DNA from: Hordeum vulgare subsp. vulgare
Taxonomy: Eukaryota; Streptophyta; Magnoliopsida; Poales; Poaceae
Length of the DNA: 64,000 nt
Assembly (NCBI RefSeq): GCF_904849725.1
Contig: NC_058522.1
Coordinates: forward strand, 232,351,084-232,415,083
Direction: 5' to 3'
This document shows, piece by piece, positions 11,452 through 23,574 of this stretch. The stretch's first letter is position 1, and every line of letters begins with the position of its first letter. The notes beneath the pieces are model-generated. The model did no database searches. It saw only the letters and a program-made list of their open reading frames with translations, and was not told the DNA's origin. The position numbers and the translations under genes were made by a program.

Positions 11452-12907
11452 GCATTGGTATGGGCAACTCCCTTGGCTTGTGCCAAGCTTGGGGGAGTTG
11501 CCCTGGTATCGTATCACCTTTATATCTTTTGCTTTTACCTCTGTTTTAGTTCTTTCCTTTTTCAGTTTTTACTTTCTTCTCTTAGTTGAGTAAGTCTTTA
11601 GTGTTTAGTTTGAGTCTTTTGCCTTGTGTCTCCCCTGATGTATTCGACCTTGCGAGCTATATAATAAAGAGTATCTTAGTCAAGGGCTTCGTTTTGTGCT
11701 GTGATCAAAAGTATGAAAAGAACGATAGCATGAAAGATCATGAGATGATCTTATGGAAGTGATAGCTTCACATATCACAAGTATGATGATTGAAACTTGT
11801 TGAGAATAGACCAACATAGACCCCAGTCATTGTTGCAACTAATAAGAAGTAATAAAGAAAGAGAGGTTCACATATAAATATATCATCTTAGACACCTTTT
11901 ACAATTGTGAGAACTCACCAAACTATTCCATGCTTAGACGTAGATGTTGGACAAGGAAGACAACATAATGAATTGTGTTTGCTTGATTCCAAACAATGTT
12001 ATATGATTAGAGATCCCTTAGCATGTGACGATTGCTTCCACCTCATATTAGCCAAAACTCCCGCACCAAGTAGAGATACTACTTGTGCATCCATAAACCT
12101 TCAACCCAGTTTTGCCATGAGTGTTCACCATACCTACCTATGGATTGAATAAGATCCCTCAAGTAAGTTCTCATCGGTGCAAGAAATAAAAATTGCTCTC
12201 TAAGATGTATGATCTATTAGTGTGTGGAAAATAAGCTTTATACGAACCTGTGATGAGGAAGACATAAAAGCGACAGATTGCATAATGAAGTTCTTTATCA
12301 TAGGAGGCAATATAAAGTGACATTCCTCCGCACTAAGAGGACACACATCCAAACCTCGAAAGGAATTACAACCTCTGCTTCCCTCTGCGAAGGGCCTATC
12401 TTGTACCTTTACTTTTGTCCTTGTGAAAGTCTTGGTGATCAACACCAATTCCCTATTCCGTCTTCATCTTGGTGAATGTCATATGCTAGGAAAAAATCTG
12501 TATTCATATATCAACTTGGAGATGAGTACTTATGCTTTATTATTGTTGACTTTACCCTTGAGGTAAATGGTTGGGAGGAAAAATTATAAGCCCCTATCTT
12601 TCTGTGTGTCCAACTGAAACATTGATACCATGAGTACCACGTGAGTTGTAACAATTGACTCTTTCTGATGTTATGATAAATTGCAATTGCTTCAATGACT
12701 ATGGACTGTTGTTGGCTTCTTCTCGGTAAGGTTTTTGTTTCATACTTTGTTTTGTGAAGGAATTGTTACTTTCCCATAAGAATCTTTATGATATATTGCT
12801 GTTCTGTGTGTGATCATGATGCCCTCATGTCCGTATACACCTTCATCCCTAAACATGTGGACATGTTTATGGATCTTGGTTTTCACTTGAGGACAAGTGA
12901 GGTCTAA
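11452..12907 (+). other. Non-coding 3' internal region of H
   Basis: Between the gene's stop codon and the polypurine tract there is about 1.45 kb of AT-rich sequence. It has no frame longer than about 80 codons and no recognisable motif. Confidence 0.6.
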
Positions 12908-12919
12908 GCTTGGGGGAGT
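12908..12919 (+). other. Polypurine tract of H
   Basis: The sequence gcttgggggagt lies immediately before the LTR start tgatacgtcc. The same sequence precedes the LTR of K (minus strand, 20139-20151). A decayed version is found in E. Confidence 0.85.
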
Positions 12920-14287
12920 TGATACGTCCATTTTGCATCATGCTTTCATGTTGATATTTATTGCTTTATGGACTGTTATTATACTTTGTGGTACTATACT
13001 TATTCCTTTTCTCTCTTATTTTGCAAGGTTTATTTGAAGAGGGAGAATACCGGCAGCTGGAATTCTCGACTGGAAAAGGAGCAAGTCCGAGTCCTCTATT
13101 CTGCGCAACTCCAAATGCCCTGAAAATCAACGTGGATTTTTTTGGGAATATATTAAAAATATTGGGCGAAAGAAGTGCCAGAGGGGAGCTGACAGGGGCC
13201 CACAAGCCTGGTGGCCGCCGCCAGCCCCCCTGGCCGCGAAAAGAGGGCTTGTGGGCACCCTGGTGGCCCACTGGCCCCCTCTTCTGCTATATGAAGGGTT
13301 TCGTCCGAAAAAAAAATCAGGGCAGAGCTTTTTCGTGGATTCTCCGCCGCCACGAGGCGGAACTTGAGCAGAACCAATCTAGAGCTCCGGCAGGACGATC
13401 CTGCCGGGGGAACTTCCTTCCCGGAGGGGGAAATCGTCGCCATCGTCATCACCAACACTCCTCTCACCGGAGGGGACTCGTCTCCATCAACATCTTCATC
13501 AGCACCATCTCATCTCCAAACCCTAGTTCATCACTTGTAACCAATCTCCGTCTCGCGACTCCGATTGGTACTTGTAAGGTTGCTAGTAGTGTTGATTACT
13601 CTTTGTAGTTGATGCTAGTTGGATTACTTGGTGGAAGAGTTTATGTTCAGATCCTTGATGCTACTCATTACACCTCTGATCATGATTATGATTATGCTTT
13701 GTGAGTAGTTACTTTTGTTCCTGAGGACATGGGATAAGTCATGCTAATAATAGTCATGTGAATTTGGTGTTCGTTCGGTATTTTGATATGTTGTATGTTG
13801 TTTTTCCTCTAGTGGTGTTATGTGAACATCGACTACATAACACTTCACCATTATTTGGGACTAGAGGAAGGCATTGGGGAGTAGTAAGTAGATGATGGGT
13901 TGCTAGAGTGACAAAAGCTTAAACCCCGGTCTATGTGTTGCTTCGTATGGGGATGATTTGGATCCACTAGTTTAATGCTATGGTTAGACGTTGTCTTAAT
14001 TCTTCTTTCGTAGTTGTGGATGCTTGCGAGAGGGGTTAATCATAAGTGGGATGCTTGTCCAAAAGGGATTGGGCCACTTTGCTGCACCGTTGCTACTATT
14101 TGTTACTTGTTACTTTTCACGTGCTACGTTTCACCTCACTACCCCATCACTTGTTACCGCTACTTTCAGTGCTTGCAGTTATTACCTTGCTGAAAACCGT
14201 TTATCAGAGCCTTCCGCTCCTCGTTGGGTTCGACACTCTTACTTATAGAAAGGACTACGATTGATCCCCTATACTTGTGGGTCATCA
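12920..14287 (+). repeat. 3' LTR of H (1,368 bp)
   Basis: Starts tgatacgtccattttgc and ends cttgtgggtcatca. It contains the U3 stem-loop at 13196-13256 (gggcccacaagcc ... ggcttgtgggc), then a TATA-like tatatgaa near 13290 and a GC-rich leader. No second LTR of H is present in cis. Confidence 0.85.
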
Positions 14288-14410
14288 CTGCACAACAACG
14301 TATACTACCTGATAGACGCCCATAAGCCACAGAAGTGCAGGAGAGACGCCTCCGTCGAGGAGTCGGAGCGTCCATGGAATGTGATAGTCCTTCACCCGTT
14401 CTACCGCTAA
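14288..14410 (+). pseudogene. Element F: C-terminal tail of Tat-type pol
   Basis: The frame from 14288 to the stop at 14408-14410 encodes about 40 residues. It ends ERPWNVIVLHPFYR, preceded by NNVYYLIDAHKPQKCR. Tat-type polyproteins end in this style just after integrase. The 14 kb between this tail and the A element contains no reverse transcriptase or integrase core, so that part of F is deleted rather than just interrupted. Confidence 0.65.
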
Positions 14411-15100
14411 GAGAGAAAGTACCAGTGTATGTATGTATCCCCTACACTTTTGGGATTATTTAATGAAACGGGTGCCCGAAGCCGATATTTGGGGCATACC
14501 TTTTCGATTCCCTCAATTATGTTGCTTCTTGAGCAAACACCCCGGTCAGACTCCTCGGACACGGGGGCTCGCTGGCCAGCCCAACTCCTCTGTCCAATCT
14601 GTAGCCGGTCAAGTATTGTGGTCAAGAAAAAACCTACCACCCTACCTAGCTACAGACCGGTTCCCGGTTGTCTGGCTAGCGGGACTATGGGATCGAAAAG
14701 CTTGTCGCACACCAACGCCAACTACAAAGGAGCAGCCGACTCAGGCTAGTTGAACCCTCCGCGGTTATTTCCAAATGGCCTCTGTAGCACTTGCCCTAAG
14801 TTTAAATGTTCCCATGGCTCGAGAAACCCACGACAAACCCGCCCTAAGGAAGAAGCCACGTCCAAGTCACAGACCGGCTCCCGCATGTCGGGCTGGCAGG
14901 GCAAAACCCAGAGGAGGACAAGGTTTTGGGTAGACAAAAGCCAAAGGAACAAGAAAATGGAAGACGAGTCGGCAAGAACAAACCTTTCAAACAAACATGC
15001 GTATATTACACACAAGAGCATAAACGGCCCATGGCCACAAGTTCTGTACATTACACCCCGTGTGGGTGGAATTACAGACTAAGCAAAATGCAGGAAAAGA
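14411..15100 (+). other. Element F: non-coding spacer between pol and antisense gene
   Basis: GC-balanced sequence with no convincing frame. It separates the sense pol stop from the 3' end of the convergent antisense gene. Tat-lineage elements commonly have a long spacer here. Confidence 0.5.
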
Positions 15101-15845
15101 AGAAATTCTACTCCGCAGCGGCTCCGCCCTTGGCTCCGGCGTTGCCTGCGGTGGCCGAGGCGGAGGCATCATTGTCGGATCCGGCACATACTGTGGCACC
15201 CGAAGTGGACGCTCTGTCTCCGGCTCCGGCGCCCCCAGCGCAGCCATCGCGCCCGTACCCTCCTCCATCACGAGGCCGACATATGTGGCGCTGCCAGAGT
15301 TGGTGCCCTCGAGTTGTGTAGGGCCAGCCGGTACTGGGCCTCTAGAATCGCGCTGCCATCAGCCCTCCGCTCGGGGACGTACTCGTCCCACGGGGCAAAC
15401 AACACAAGGTCGCTGGCCCACAGGAGCATCTTGCCTTCGACCGCCGCCAGCTCCATCTCCATGCCGGGACACTAGGCTGCAAGCAGACCCAAGTCGAGGT
15501 CCAAGTACCACGACTTGGTGACCCGGAGTGCCATGCACGCGCCGGCTCATGCCGCTTAGGCATGCCAGTCATCCAGCCGGGCGCTCCCAGCCTCCACCCA
15601 CCTCGACAGCCGGCTCATGGATTCCAGCTCCACCACACCCAGCCAGCGTGTGGACCATGGCTAGCCCGGTCTCCTAGAGCCTCTCCAGGGCTCACTCCAG
15701 CTTTGTCAAGTGGGCCTTGGCGGTGATCCCCAGCTCCTCCATGTTCCAACCGACGAACGCCTCAATCTGGGTGCCCAGGTCCCGCTGGTCCTTGCGGTGG
15801 AACACTACGGCCGCCTACGCCGCATCCTTCGTCCCGGAAAGATGT

Positions 15846-15942
15846 CTGTTGAGGAAAGCGTGCACGGGGCATAAGAAGGGAGGAGAAGAGAAAAAGGGCG
15901 AAATCAACACCAGGAAAATAAAACAAGACGAAGAGGACTTAC
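15846..15942 (-). other. Intron in the antisense gene of F
   Basis: On the minus strand the donor is ccagtaagtcc and the acceptor cctcaacag. The 97 bases between them separate the coiled-coil exon from the next coding block. The surrounding frames are open and the intron frame is not. Confidence 0.5.
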
Positions 15943-16428
15943 TGGAAAGGAGAGCGCGTCCACCTCATGCGCCTCCTCCTCCAGTTCACGCTCCCTAGTC
16001 TTGTACGCCTTGGCCTGGCTGGCGAGCTCTGCCCTCGCCACTCGCGTTGCCTCAACATCCTCTGCCAATTGGTCGTTCTTCGCCTTCACGGATGTGTCGT
16101 GAGCATCCTTCAGCTGCTCCAATGCGTCACGGTGGACCTTGTCCTCCCGCTCTAGCTCTACAGTGTGGGTCGCTTCCTGCTGCTCCAAGGCCTCGCGCTG
16201 GGTCGTGTCCTGTTGCTCCTTCTCTGTGTGCTGAGCCGCCTCGCGGAACTCCTTCTCCGTCTGGAGAAGGCTTGCCTCCTAGCGCAGCCGGATACACTCC
16301 TCCTGTAGAGCGTTGCATTGCTAGACGGCTCGGTACAGCTAGCTCTAGAAACCTGCCAGCTGGCCCTCCGCCTCCTTGTACCGGCCCAAGAACTCGTTAT
16401 GGGCGATCACCCGGTGGTCATGGTAGTC

Positions 16429-16702
16429 CTGCAAAGAAAAATAAAGATTATGATGCAAGTAAGATTCGACCAGGCTAATTCCCAGCCAGCCCGACTCTCG
16501 GGGGCTACACCGCGTGGGTGCACTCGCGCGCCCCCACTAAAAGCAAAAGGCAACAACTCGCTACGAGTAGGACTCAACCCGGCTGATGCCCATCCGACAT
16601 GAGTCCCAAGGGATACACCCAATGGGTGTGCTGGTGCGCCCTCACTAAAGAAAGAAGCAAAAGAAATTCCCAACAAGAAAAATGAAAAGGTAGAAAACGT
16701 AC
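16429..16702 (-). other. Intron in the antisense gene of F with internal duplication
   Basis: The minus-strand donor is cggggtacg and the acceptor tttctttgcag, after a T-rich tract. The coiled coil resumes as DYHDHRVIAHNEF. Inside the intron a block of about 80 bases occurs twice (about 16464-16547 and 16568-16650), ending in gcgcccccactaaa and gcgccctcactaaa. Confidence 0.55.
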
Positions 16703-17532
16703 CCCGACCGACTTCTCTAGGTGAAGCAGTTGCTCCCGCGTCGTCTAGGCCACAGAAGCAAAAGAAACTCCGCAATCAGTGCGGGGACCCCATTCACTAG
16801 CACACTAGGGGCTCCTGTCGCAAGGCGCCCATCGGCTGTGCCCAGGTCTCCATTGGCTGGCCCCCGGCACCGGAAACGGCACCGAAGGCGCCTAGGGAAC
16901 ACACCAACACAACCATGGCACCGACACCCAGTGGAGTACCCGACCGGCTCCATCAATGAGTCTGGCTAGTGACGCTCCTTCGTGGCAGGGTCCTCAACTC
17001 CCAGGGCCTCGCCTCCCTCCTCCGCCACCAGATCCCAAGTGGCATCTGCCTCACCCTTTGGGCTTCCGTCCTTGGCGGCGAGACCTCAACCTCCGGCACC
17101 TCCGACACAATGTCTGACGTGACCTCGGAAACCTCCGACGCGGCATCGGCCTCCAGCAGGGCCACCTCAGGCCCTTGCGACTCGGCATCGGCCCCCTTCG
17201 GAGTGTTGTTAGGCCCTTGCTCGGGCCCCATGGTGGCCTCTGCCGCGCTCACATCCGGGCGCTCTACCTACCACTGCCGCACGGGGTTGTGCGACCGCTT
17301 GTACCACTTCACCCTAGTCAGCGGCTCTGTGGTGAAGTCATTCGGATGCGGGTCCATGTGGCTCCACTCGGCAGCCATCTTCTAGGTCGCCTCCTCGCAA
17401 GGACACCACTCCTGCTCCATTAACGCCCACTGCGCCGACTCTAATCTTGCCTAGCCGGCACGCTCCCTCTCGGAGCTTCCCTAGTCCCTTGTCATCGTTA
17501 TTCGGGCCAAATTTTCTAGGGAGCCATGGGCC

Positions 17533-17607
17533 CTACTCGTCATCCTCATATGAGCACTAAACACCATGAAGAAAAACAAGGGGAAACAAGCCGGTTGGGA
17601 AACTTAC
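17533..17607 (-). other. Intron in the antisense gene of F
   Basis: The minus-strand donor is gggtaagtttcc and the acceptor gacgagtag. The 75-base intron is T-rich toward its 3' end. Confidence 0.45.
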
Positions 17608-18095
17608 CCAATGCTGATGGGAACCGACCGTTTGAAGGGCCCCGCCGGGACAATCCGTCGCTTCTTTGCGCCGCCTCTGTGATCACCAGCCAGTGGAACA
17701 CTAGCTTAACGCTTAGGAGTCGGATGGGTCCCCACCGACAACTTGCCTCGCCTCTTGGCCTCCGCCTCGTCTCGAGCTGAGCCACGACTGGCTCGGCGCA
17801 CCCATCTCCTCGGCACCCATAGGGCGTCTTCTGGCGCCTCTGGATCCTCCGTAGTGGCTACATCGCGCGACTTCAACGACTTAGCATCATCATCAGGCCA
17901 ACCGAGCAACACAGACTTAAGGAACTCACAAGCCGGCTCGGATCCGTCCGATTCCACCACGCCGCCCTCCGACATCTTATGTTCGGCACGGGCCGCCACC
18001 CTCGGCTCCACCTCGTCGGCGTCCTTGATCTCCTCCTTATCTGACTCCGACACGTCGGCAGCCGGCGGGTTGAAGATCTCGAGTCGGGAAAACAA

Positions 18096-18177
18096 CTGCC
18101 ACCGTATTCAGCATCCAACGTCAAACGCAAAGCACAACACAGACAATAAGGAAAAGGGGAGCTGGTGTGTCACTTAT
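18096..18177 (-). other. Intron in the antisense gene of F with altered donor
   Basis: The minus-strand acceptor tacggtggcag precedes the coding block starting FSRLEIFNPP. The donor reads ataagtgac where gtaagtgac is expected. This suggests a G-to-A change that would impair splicing. Confidence 0.4.
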
Positions 18178-18559
18178 CGTCGGAGCCGGATGGGCCCAGT
18201 CGTAGGGCGTCTTCCCCCAGCTCTAGTCGTTCTTGTCCATCGGGTTGTCGGAGATCAGGTTCACCCGTCTAGCCACCCAATGCGCCTGCAACTCCTTCGT
18301 CCAGAGCCGGCATGGGTCCTGTCGGCCGCTCATCTGGCAGATGAGGTGCGGCCTACACTGCATCGGCTGGATCCGGTGCGACACCATGGTTTCCAACAGA
18401 TCGACCATCATGAGGCCCTCCACCTCGAACATCTGCTCTAGCCGGGTGCGGATCACTCCCACCTCCTTAGCCGCAGGCAGCCGCTCTGACTTCTAATTCA
18501 GTTTATCAACTAGCGGCATGTCGAAGAAGGCGGACAGGTTGACGTGGTCACGCGTCGGG

Positions 18560-18564
18560 TCGAG
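18560..18564. other. Left target-site duplication of K
   Basis: tcgag before the left LTR is matched by tcaag at 28374-28378 after the right LTR. The single difference is a G-to-A change in a CpG, as expected for deamination. Confidence 0.7.
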
Positions 18565-20138
18565 TGATAACCCACATGTGTAGGGGATCGCAACAGTTTT
18601 CGAGGGTAGAGTATTCAACCCAAATTTGATGGTTCGCCAAAGAAGAAGCGAAAGAATATTCTCAAGTATTAGCAGCTAAGTTTGGCAGATTCAACCACAC
18701 CTGAAAGATTAGTGTCTGCAAGCAAAGTATGAGTAGCAAAGTAGTATGATAGCAACGGTGCAAGAAACGATTTGTTGACGGCAGACTATTCCTAACAGTT
18801 GTATCAATGGCGCCAGTAGGTTGCCTGTGGTCGGAGAACTATTCTTCCCCGACAACGTTGACGAAAAAGGATCTTGCAACAAGTAACAGCGAAGTAGCAA
18901 GGAATAGTAGTAGCAGCAGCAGCAGAGTAACAACAGTAGAAACAATGTGGCCCAATCCCTTCTGTAGCAAGGGACAAGCCTAAACAAACTAACATAGCGA
19001 GGACCAGTAGTAAAAGACTCGTAGGCACTTGATCGGTGATGGATGAGTATGACCGATGTGATTCATCATGTAACAGCTATAACACGGAGAGATAAGTAAC
19101 TAGCCCCCGTTCGTCAATCTAATGTAGGCATGTATTTCGTATGTAGTCATACGTGCTTAGGGAAAAGAACTTGCATGACATCTATTGTCCATCCCTCCCG
19201 TGGCAGCGGGGTCCTAATGGAAACTACGAGATTTTAAGGTTCTCCTTTTAATAAATAACTGGACCAACGCATTGACACTTGGTGAATACTTGAACTCCAC
19301 ATACTATGGTCATCTCCGGGAGTGGTTCCGGCTATTGTCACTCCGGGGTTGTCGGGTCATAACACATAGTAGGTGACTACAACTTGCAAAATAGGATCTA
19401 AAACACATATATATTGGCGACAACATAATAGGTTCAGATGTGAAATCATGGCACTCGGGCCCTAGTGACAAGCATTAAGCATAGCCAAGTAGTAGCAACA
19501 TCAATCTAGAACATAGTGGATACTAGGGATCAATCCCCATCAAAACTAACTCGATTACATGATAGATCTCATCCAACTCATCACCGTCTAGCAAGCCTAC
19601 GATGAGATTACTCACGAACGATGAAGAGCATCATGGAATTGTCAATGGAGAAAGGTTGATGATGACGATGGCGACGATTTCCCCTCTCCGGAGCCCGAAA
19701 CGGACTCCAGATCTGCCCTCCAGATGAAGAACAGGATGTGGCGGCGCCTCCGTATCGCAAAACGCGATGAAACCTTCTCTCTGATTTTTTTCCGGGCGAG
19801 ACGGAAGATATAGAGCTAAGTTTTGGGACGGTGGAGCCACGTGGGCCCACAAGACCTCACGACGCAGCGAGGGGGGGTGGCCGCAGCCTGTGGGCTTGTG
19901 GCCCACTGGTCCACCTCCTCCGGTGGATCTTTGCGCATGTATTTTTCTTTTATTCCACAAAAAATCTCCGTAAATTTTCAGGACATTCCGAGAACTTTTA
20001 TTTCTGCACAAAAACTACACCATGGCAATTCTGCTGAAAACAGCGTCAGTCCGGGTTAGTTCCATTCAAATCATGCAAATTAGAGTCCAAAACAAGGGCA
20101 AAATAGTTCGAAAAAGTAGATACGACGGAGACGTATCA
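18565..20138 (-). repeat. 3' LTR of K (left, 1,574 bp)
   Basis: On the plus strand it starts tgataacccaca and ends gacgtatca, the mirror of a tgatacgtc ... gggttatca LTR. The U3 stem-loop is at 19842-19906. Confidence 0.9.
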
Positions 20139-20151
20139 ACTCCCCCAAGCT
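20139..20151 (-). other. Polypurine tract of K
   Basis: Minus-strand gcttgggggagt directly before the 3' LTR. Confidence 0.85.
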
Positions 20152-22090
20152 TAAAGCCTTGCTTATCCTGAAGCAATTCAATTGACAAACTGAAAGAGAG
20201 AAAAGAAAAAATTCGACGAACTCTGTTTTATCTTGTTGTTGCAACTATGTCTGACTCATAACCAGAATTTCAGCAAGATCACAAGCAAACCACATAAGCA
20301 AATGACATCTAGGTCTCACGGTAAACTCATATCAATGGAATAATCAACTAGCAAGCAAATAATAATAAGCCTCAAATGTTAACACTTCAAGCAAAACAAC
20401 ATGAAGCAGTATGCATAGATGGTATCTCACTAGCTCTTTCTGAGACCGCAAAACATAAATGTAGAGCACCTTCAAAGACCAAGGGCTGACTAAACATTGT
20501 AATTCAAGGCAATGAAGATCCAGTCATAGTCAGACTCAACATAGTTAAAAGCAAAGCATAAAAATGACAGAGGTGCTCTCTAATTGGTGCTTTTGTAAGA
20601 GGAGGATGACTCAACAGGAACATAAATAGACAGGCCCTTCATAGAGGGAAGCATTGATTTGCATAGGTGCCATAGCTCAAGCTTTGAAAACAGAGATAAT
20701 AATTTCGGGTGGCATGCTTTCATTGTCAACGCAATGACTAAGAGTTCTCAACATCTTCCATGCTACACATGCTATAGGCGGTTCCCAAACAGGAAAGTAA
20801 AGTTTTGACTCCCCCACCACCAATCAATCACACTCCACGCCTAGCCGAATCCTCGGGTACCGTCCATACCAACAACAATCCTGGGGGAGTTTTGTTTGCA
20901 ATTATCTTTTCGATTTGAGTATGGAACTGGGAATTCCAATTACCGGCCCCTTTCTCGTGAATGATAGTGAATAAACACATATCGAGGATAACACGCCTAG
21001 CATGGAAGATACCAATAGCCCACTGTCACCACATGAGCGGTTCGGGCATGCAAAACAGATTATTTCTTGAAGGTTTAGACAGTGGCACATGCAAATTTAC
21101 TTGGAACGCCAGGTAGATACCGCATATAGGTAGGTATGGTGGACTGATATGGCACAACTTTGGGTTTATGGGAGTGGATGCACAAGCAGTATTCCCGCTT
21201 AGTACAAGTGAAGGCTAGCAAAAGACTGGGAAGCGACCAACTAGAGAGCGACAACGGTCATCAAAAAGCATTGAGATTAACTAACATTGAGTGCAAGCAT
21301 GAGTAGGAATAAATCACCATGAACATGAACATCATAGAGGCTATGTTGATTTTGTTTCAACTACATGCGTGAACGTGTGCCAAGTCAAGCCACTTGAATC
21401 ATTCAAAGGAGGATACCATCCTATCATACTACATCATAGTCATCTCAACATTCATGTGGGCATCCAAGACAAACCATTATAAGCTCCTAGCTAAGTAAGC
21501 ATGGCATAAGAAACTACGGTCTCTAAGTTTTCATTGCAAACATGTTTCTCTCACAACAAAGCTGAATCAGGCATGATGAGCTAGTCATATTTACAAAAAC
21601 AAAATTGATCGAGTTCATACCAGCTTTTCCAGGCTCAGTCACTTCATCATATATCGTCATTATTGCCTTTCACTTGCACGACCCAACGATGTGAACAATA
21701 ATAAGAGTGCTTGTGCATTGGACTAAAGCTGGAATATGCAGGCAAACACAAAGGAGAAGACAAAGTAATATGGCTCTTTGAAAGATAAACAGGTATGCAT
21801 GCAAGAGCCACTAAACATTGTAACCAATATCTTCTACCTTGACCCAAAGAAAAAGAAAACTATCTACACGGGAAAGCTCCCAACAAGCAAAATAAAAAAA
21901 AGAAAATATTTTTGGGTTTTCTCAAACTAGACAGACACACGACAACAAAACGAGAAAAAGAAAATAAACTAGCATGGATGATACAGTGCCAAAGTGTGAA
22001 CACCGGCTAACAAAGTGAAAGCATAAGCAAGAATGTAAAGTCGGTGAGAACACGTACTCCTCCAAGCTTAGGCTTTTGGCCTAAGTTGGT
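20152..22090 (-). other. 3' non-coding internal region of K
   Basis: About 1.9 kb between the ORF1-like gene and the polypurine tract. It has only short frames and AT-rich composition, and no recognised motif. The 3' part of H (11452-12907) has comparable texture. Confidence 0.6.
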
Positions 22091-23161
22091 CTACTCCCAA
22101 GGAGGGAAATAACCAGCTCCTGGGTACTCCGGAGTGGACTGAGGATGCCACTGCTGTGTGAGCTCCTCCGACTCCCACTGATAAACTGGCGTCTGGTACT
22201 CGACTGCTGGCTCGGGCACGGGCACCTGTGGTTGGGCTAGGCCCCAATATGCGTAGATGTCCGAGGGCATAATAGTGTACCTGCATGCATGAAGATTGAA
22301 CAAAGAAGGAGCAGGCAAAGTAATAGTCTCATGAGTACCATGACTAAATACGAGGTTAGAAATGATCCTTCTATTTATATCTCTATCAAGAAAGTCATGG
22401 CGAACCATGCTATCGTAATCTAGATATCTCTCGGGAAGAAGAATCTCTTCTTCCTCCTCTAGTCTAATAGGTATCTCAAAGTGTGTGGCAAGACGGGTAG
22501 CATAGATACCTCCGTAGACAACACCTTTAGAATGGTTCAGGTTCAACCATTGAGCTACTATAGCGACCAAGCTATAAGTCCTATCATTATAAAGGGCTTC
22601 GCGCAAGACCGCAAGATCTGGGGAACTAAGTGACCCAGCTTTCCCATGGCCAATCAAACATTTTCCCACAAATAGTGAGAACTACCGAAGCACGGGAAAA
22701 TAAATGCTAGCAGCTCTAGCGCAAGACACTCATCTCTCCTCTCCTACAACAATTGTATCGATGAAAGCTTCCAAGTCCCGTGGACGAGATTCATGAATAT
22801 CCCCAACGTAAGGTAATTTGCAAACATTGCAAAAATCTTGGAGTGACATGCGCTAGGGGATATCATAAAGTTTGAAATCAACCATAGGAGGAATCTTCCT
22901 CGGATAGAAGTTAAAGCTTTGTACGAAAATACTAGTGAGGAGGAGGTATTGCGGACACTTATCTTCAATGAAGGCAGTAAGGCCTGCGTTTTCCACCAAG
23001 TGATAAAAGTCCTCATAAATTCCAGCGGCGCGTAAGAGCACGTCGCTTGGCCATTCGCACGCTCGAAGTTCTGCGACTCGAGGGACCAAATACTTGGGTT
23101 TCTTCTCACTCCCATCATCCTTGGGGTCACGGCTTGACGAGCCTCTTCAGAACCTCCTCAT
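22091..23161 (-). pseudogene. Athila-ORF1-like gene of K, four in-frame stops
   Basis: One continuous minus-strand frame runs from the ATG at 23161 to the stop at 22091, about 356 codons. It is broken only by TGA at codon 5, then TAG, TGA and TAG. Recognisable blocks are an N-terminal part (residues 40-80, AGIYEDFYHLVENAGLTAFI), LYDIP followed by MSLQDFCNV, a conserved middle (YSLVAIVAQWLNLNHSKG, GGIYATRLATHFEIP) and a Pro/Gln/Tyr-rich tail ending GAGYFPPWE. The pattern is that of the plant Athila ORF-1 family, whose function is not established. E carries the same gene (45857-46537). The gene occupies the 3' position where autonomous Athila elements have their env-like gene. Only nonsense changes and no frameshift suggest it decayed after insertion. 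Confidence 0.7.
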
Positions 23162-23574
23162 CTTTTCCCTTTTCTATCTGTGAAAATTTCTGAAATTTTT
23201 AGTGATCCTAAGGAAAAGTGAACAAGGCTCAACAAAACTCGTAGCAACTACTCCAACAAGTGCCTAGAGGCCATATTACGCATCAAAACTACTTGGGACC
23301 AGCTAGAATCAGCATGCAAAGCTCAAGACCATGGTCACTAAGGCAGCAAAAATACGTGGAGTATAAGGCACTAGAGCAAAAACTAATTGGACCAATGGAG
23401 GACTCACTTACCAAGGAGTAATTTCCCCAAAACAGTTCGGAGAACGGTGATTTGAGCAAAGAGATCGGAAATCCCACCAAGAGGAGCCAGAACACGGGTT
23501 TGAGCTGCGAAACGATCTTTTTCTAGAGGTAGGAGAAGTGGATGAGAGCAAGAATGAGTGGAGGGGGTGCCTCT

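Larger units (their letters stand above)
10513..14287 (+). mobile_element. Element H: 5'-truncated non-autonomous LTR element with coiled-coil gene
   Basis: From right to left H has a complete 3' LTR (12920-14287), a polypurine tract, 1.45 kb of non-coding DNA, one gene (10936-11451) and a U3-like module (about 10650-10860). The 5' LTR and primer site are lost at the junction with G. There is no polymerase or integrase. The bases following the LTR are ctgca, then the pol tail of F. A solo LTR of the same family lies in the opposite orientation at 33635-35151. Confidence 0.75.
15100..18564 (-). pseudogene. Element F: antisense gene (Transposase_28-like, coiled coil), 3' exons
   Basis: The minus strand carries a broken multi-exon gene opposite to pol. 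The exon at 18564-18178 includes DLLETMVSHRIQPMQCRP and GRQDPCRLWTKEL, typical of the putative gypsy-type transposon domain (Pfam Transposase_28) encoded antisense in Tat-lineage elements. The exon at 18095-17608 is acidic (ADVSESDKEEIKDADEVEP). A further exon at 17532-16703 includes EWSHMDPHPNDFTTEPLTRV. The exon at 16428-15943 is a long coiled coil (for example LEREDKVHRDALEQLKDAHD). The last exon starts at 15845. Introns with GTAAGT- or GTACG-type donors lie at 15846-15942, 16429-16702 and 17533-17607. There are several in-frame stops. The 5' part lies at 28374-28900, because K inserted in the exon. Function is unknown. Sense-antisense overlap suggests regulation, which is inference. Confidence 0.7.

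Noticed and set aside
15900..16190. Coiled-coil frame as a host gene
   Set aside because: It is one exon of the antisense gene of element F, flanked by element sequence on both sides.
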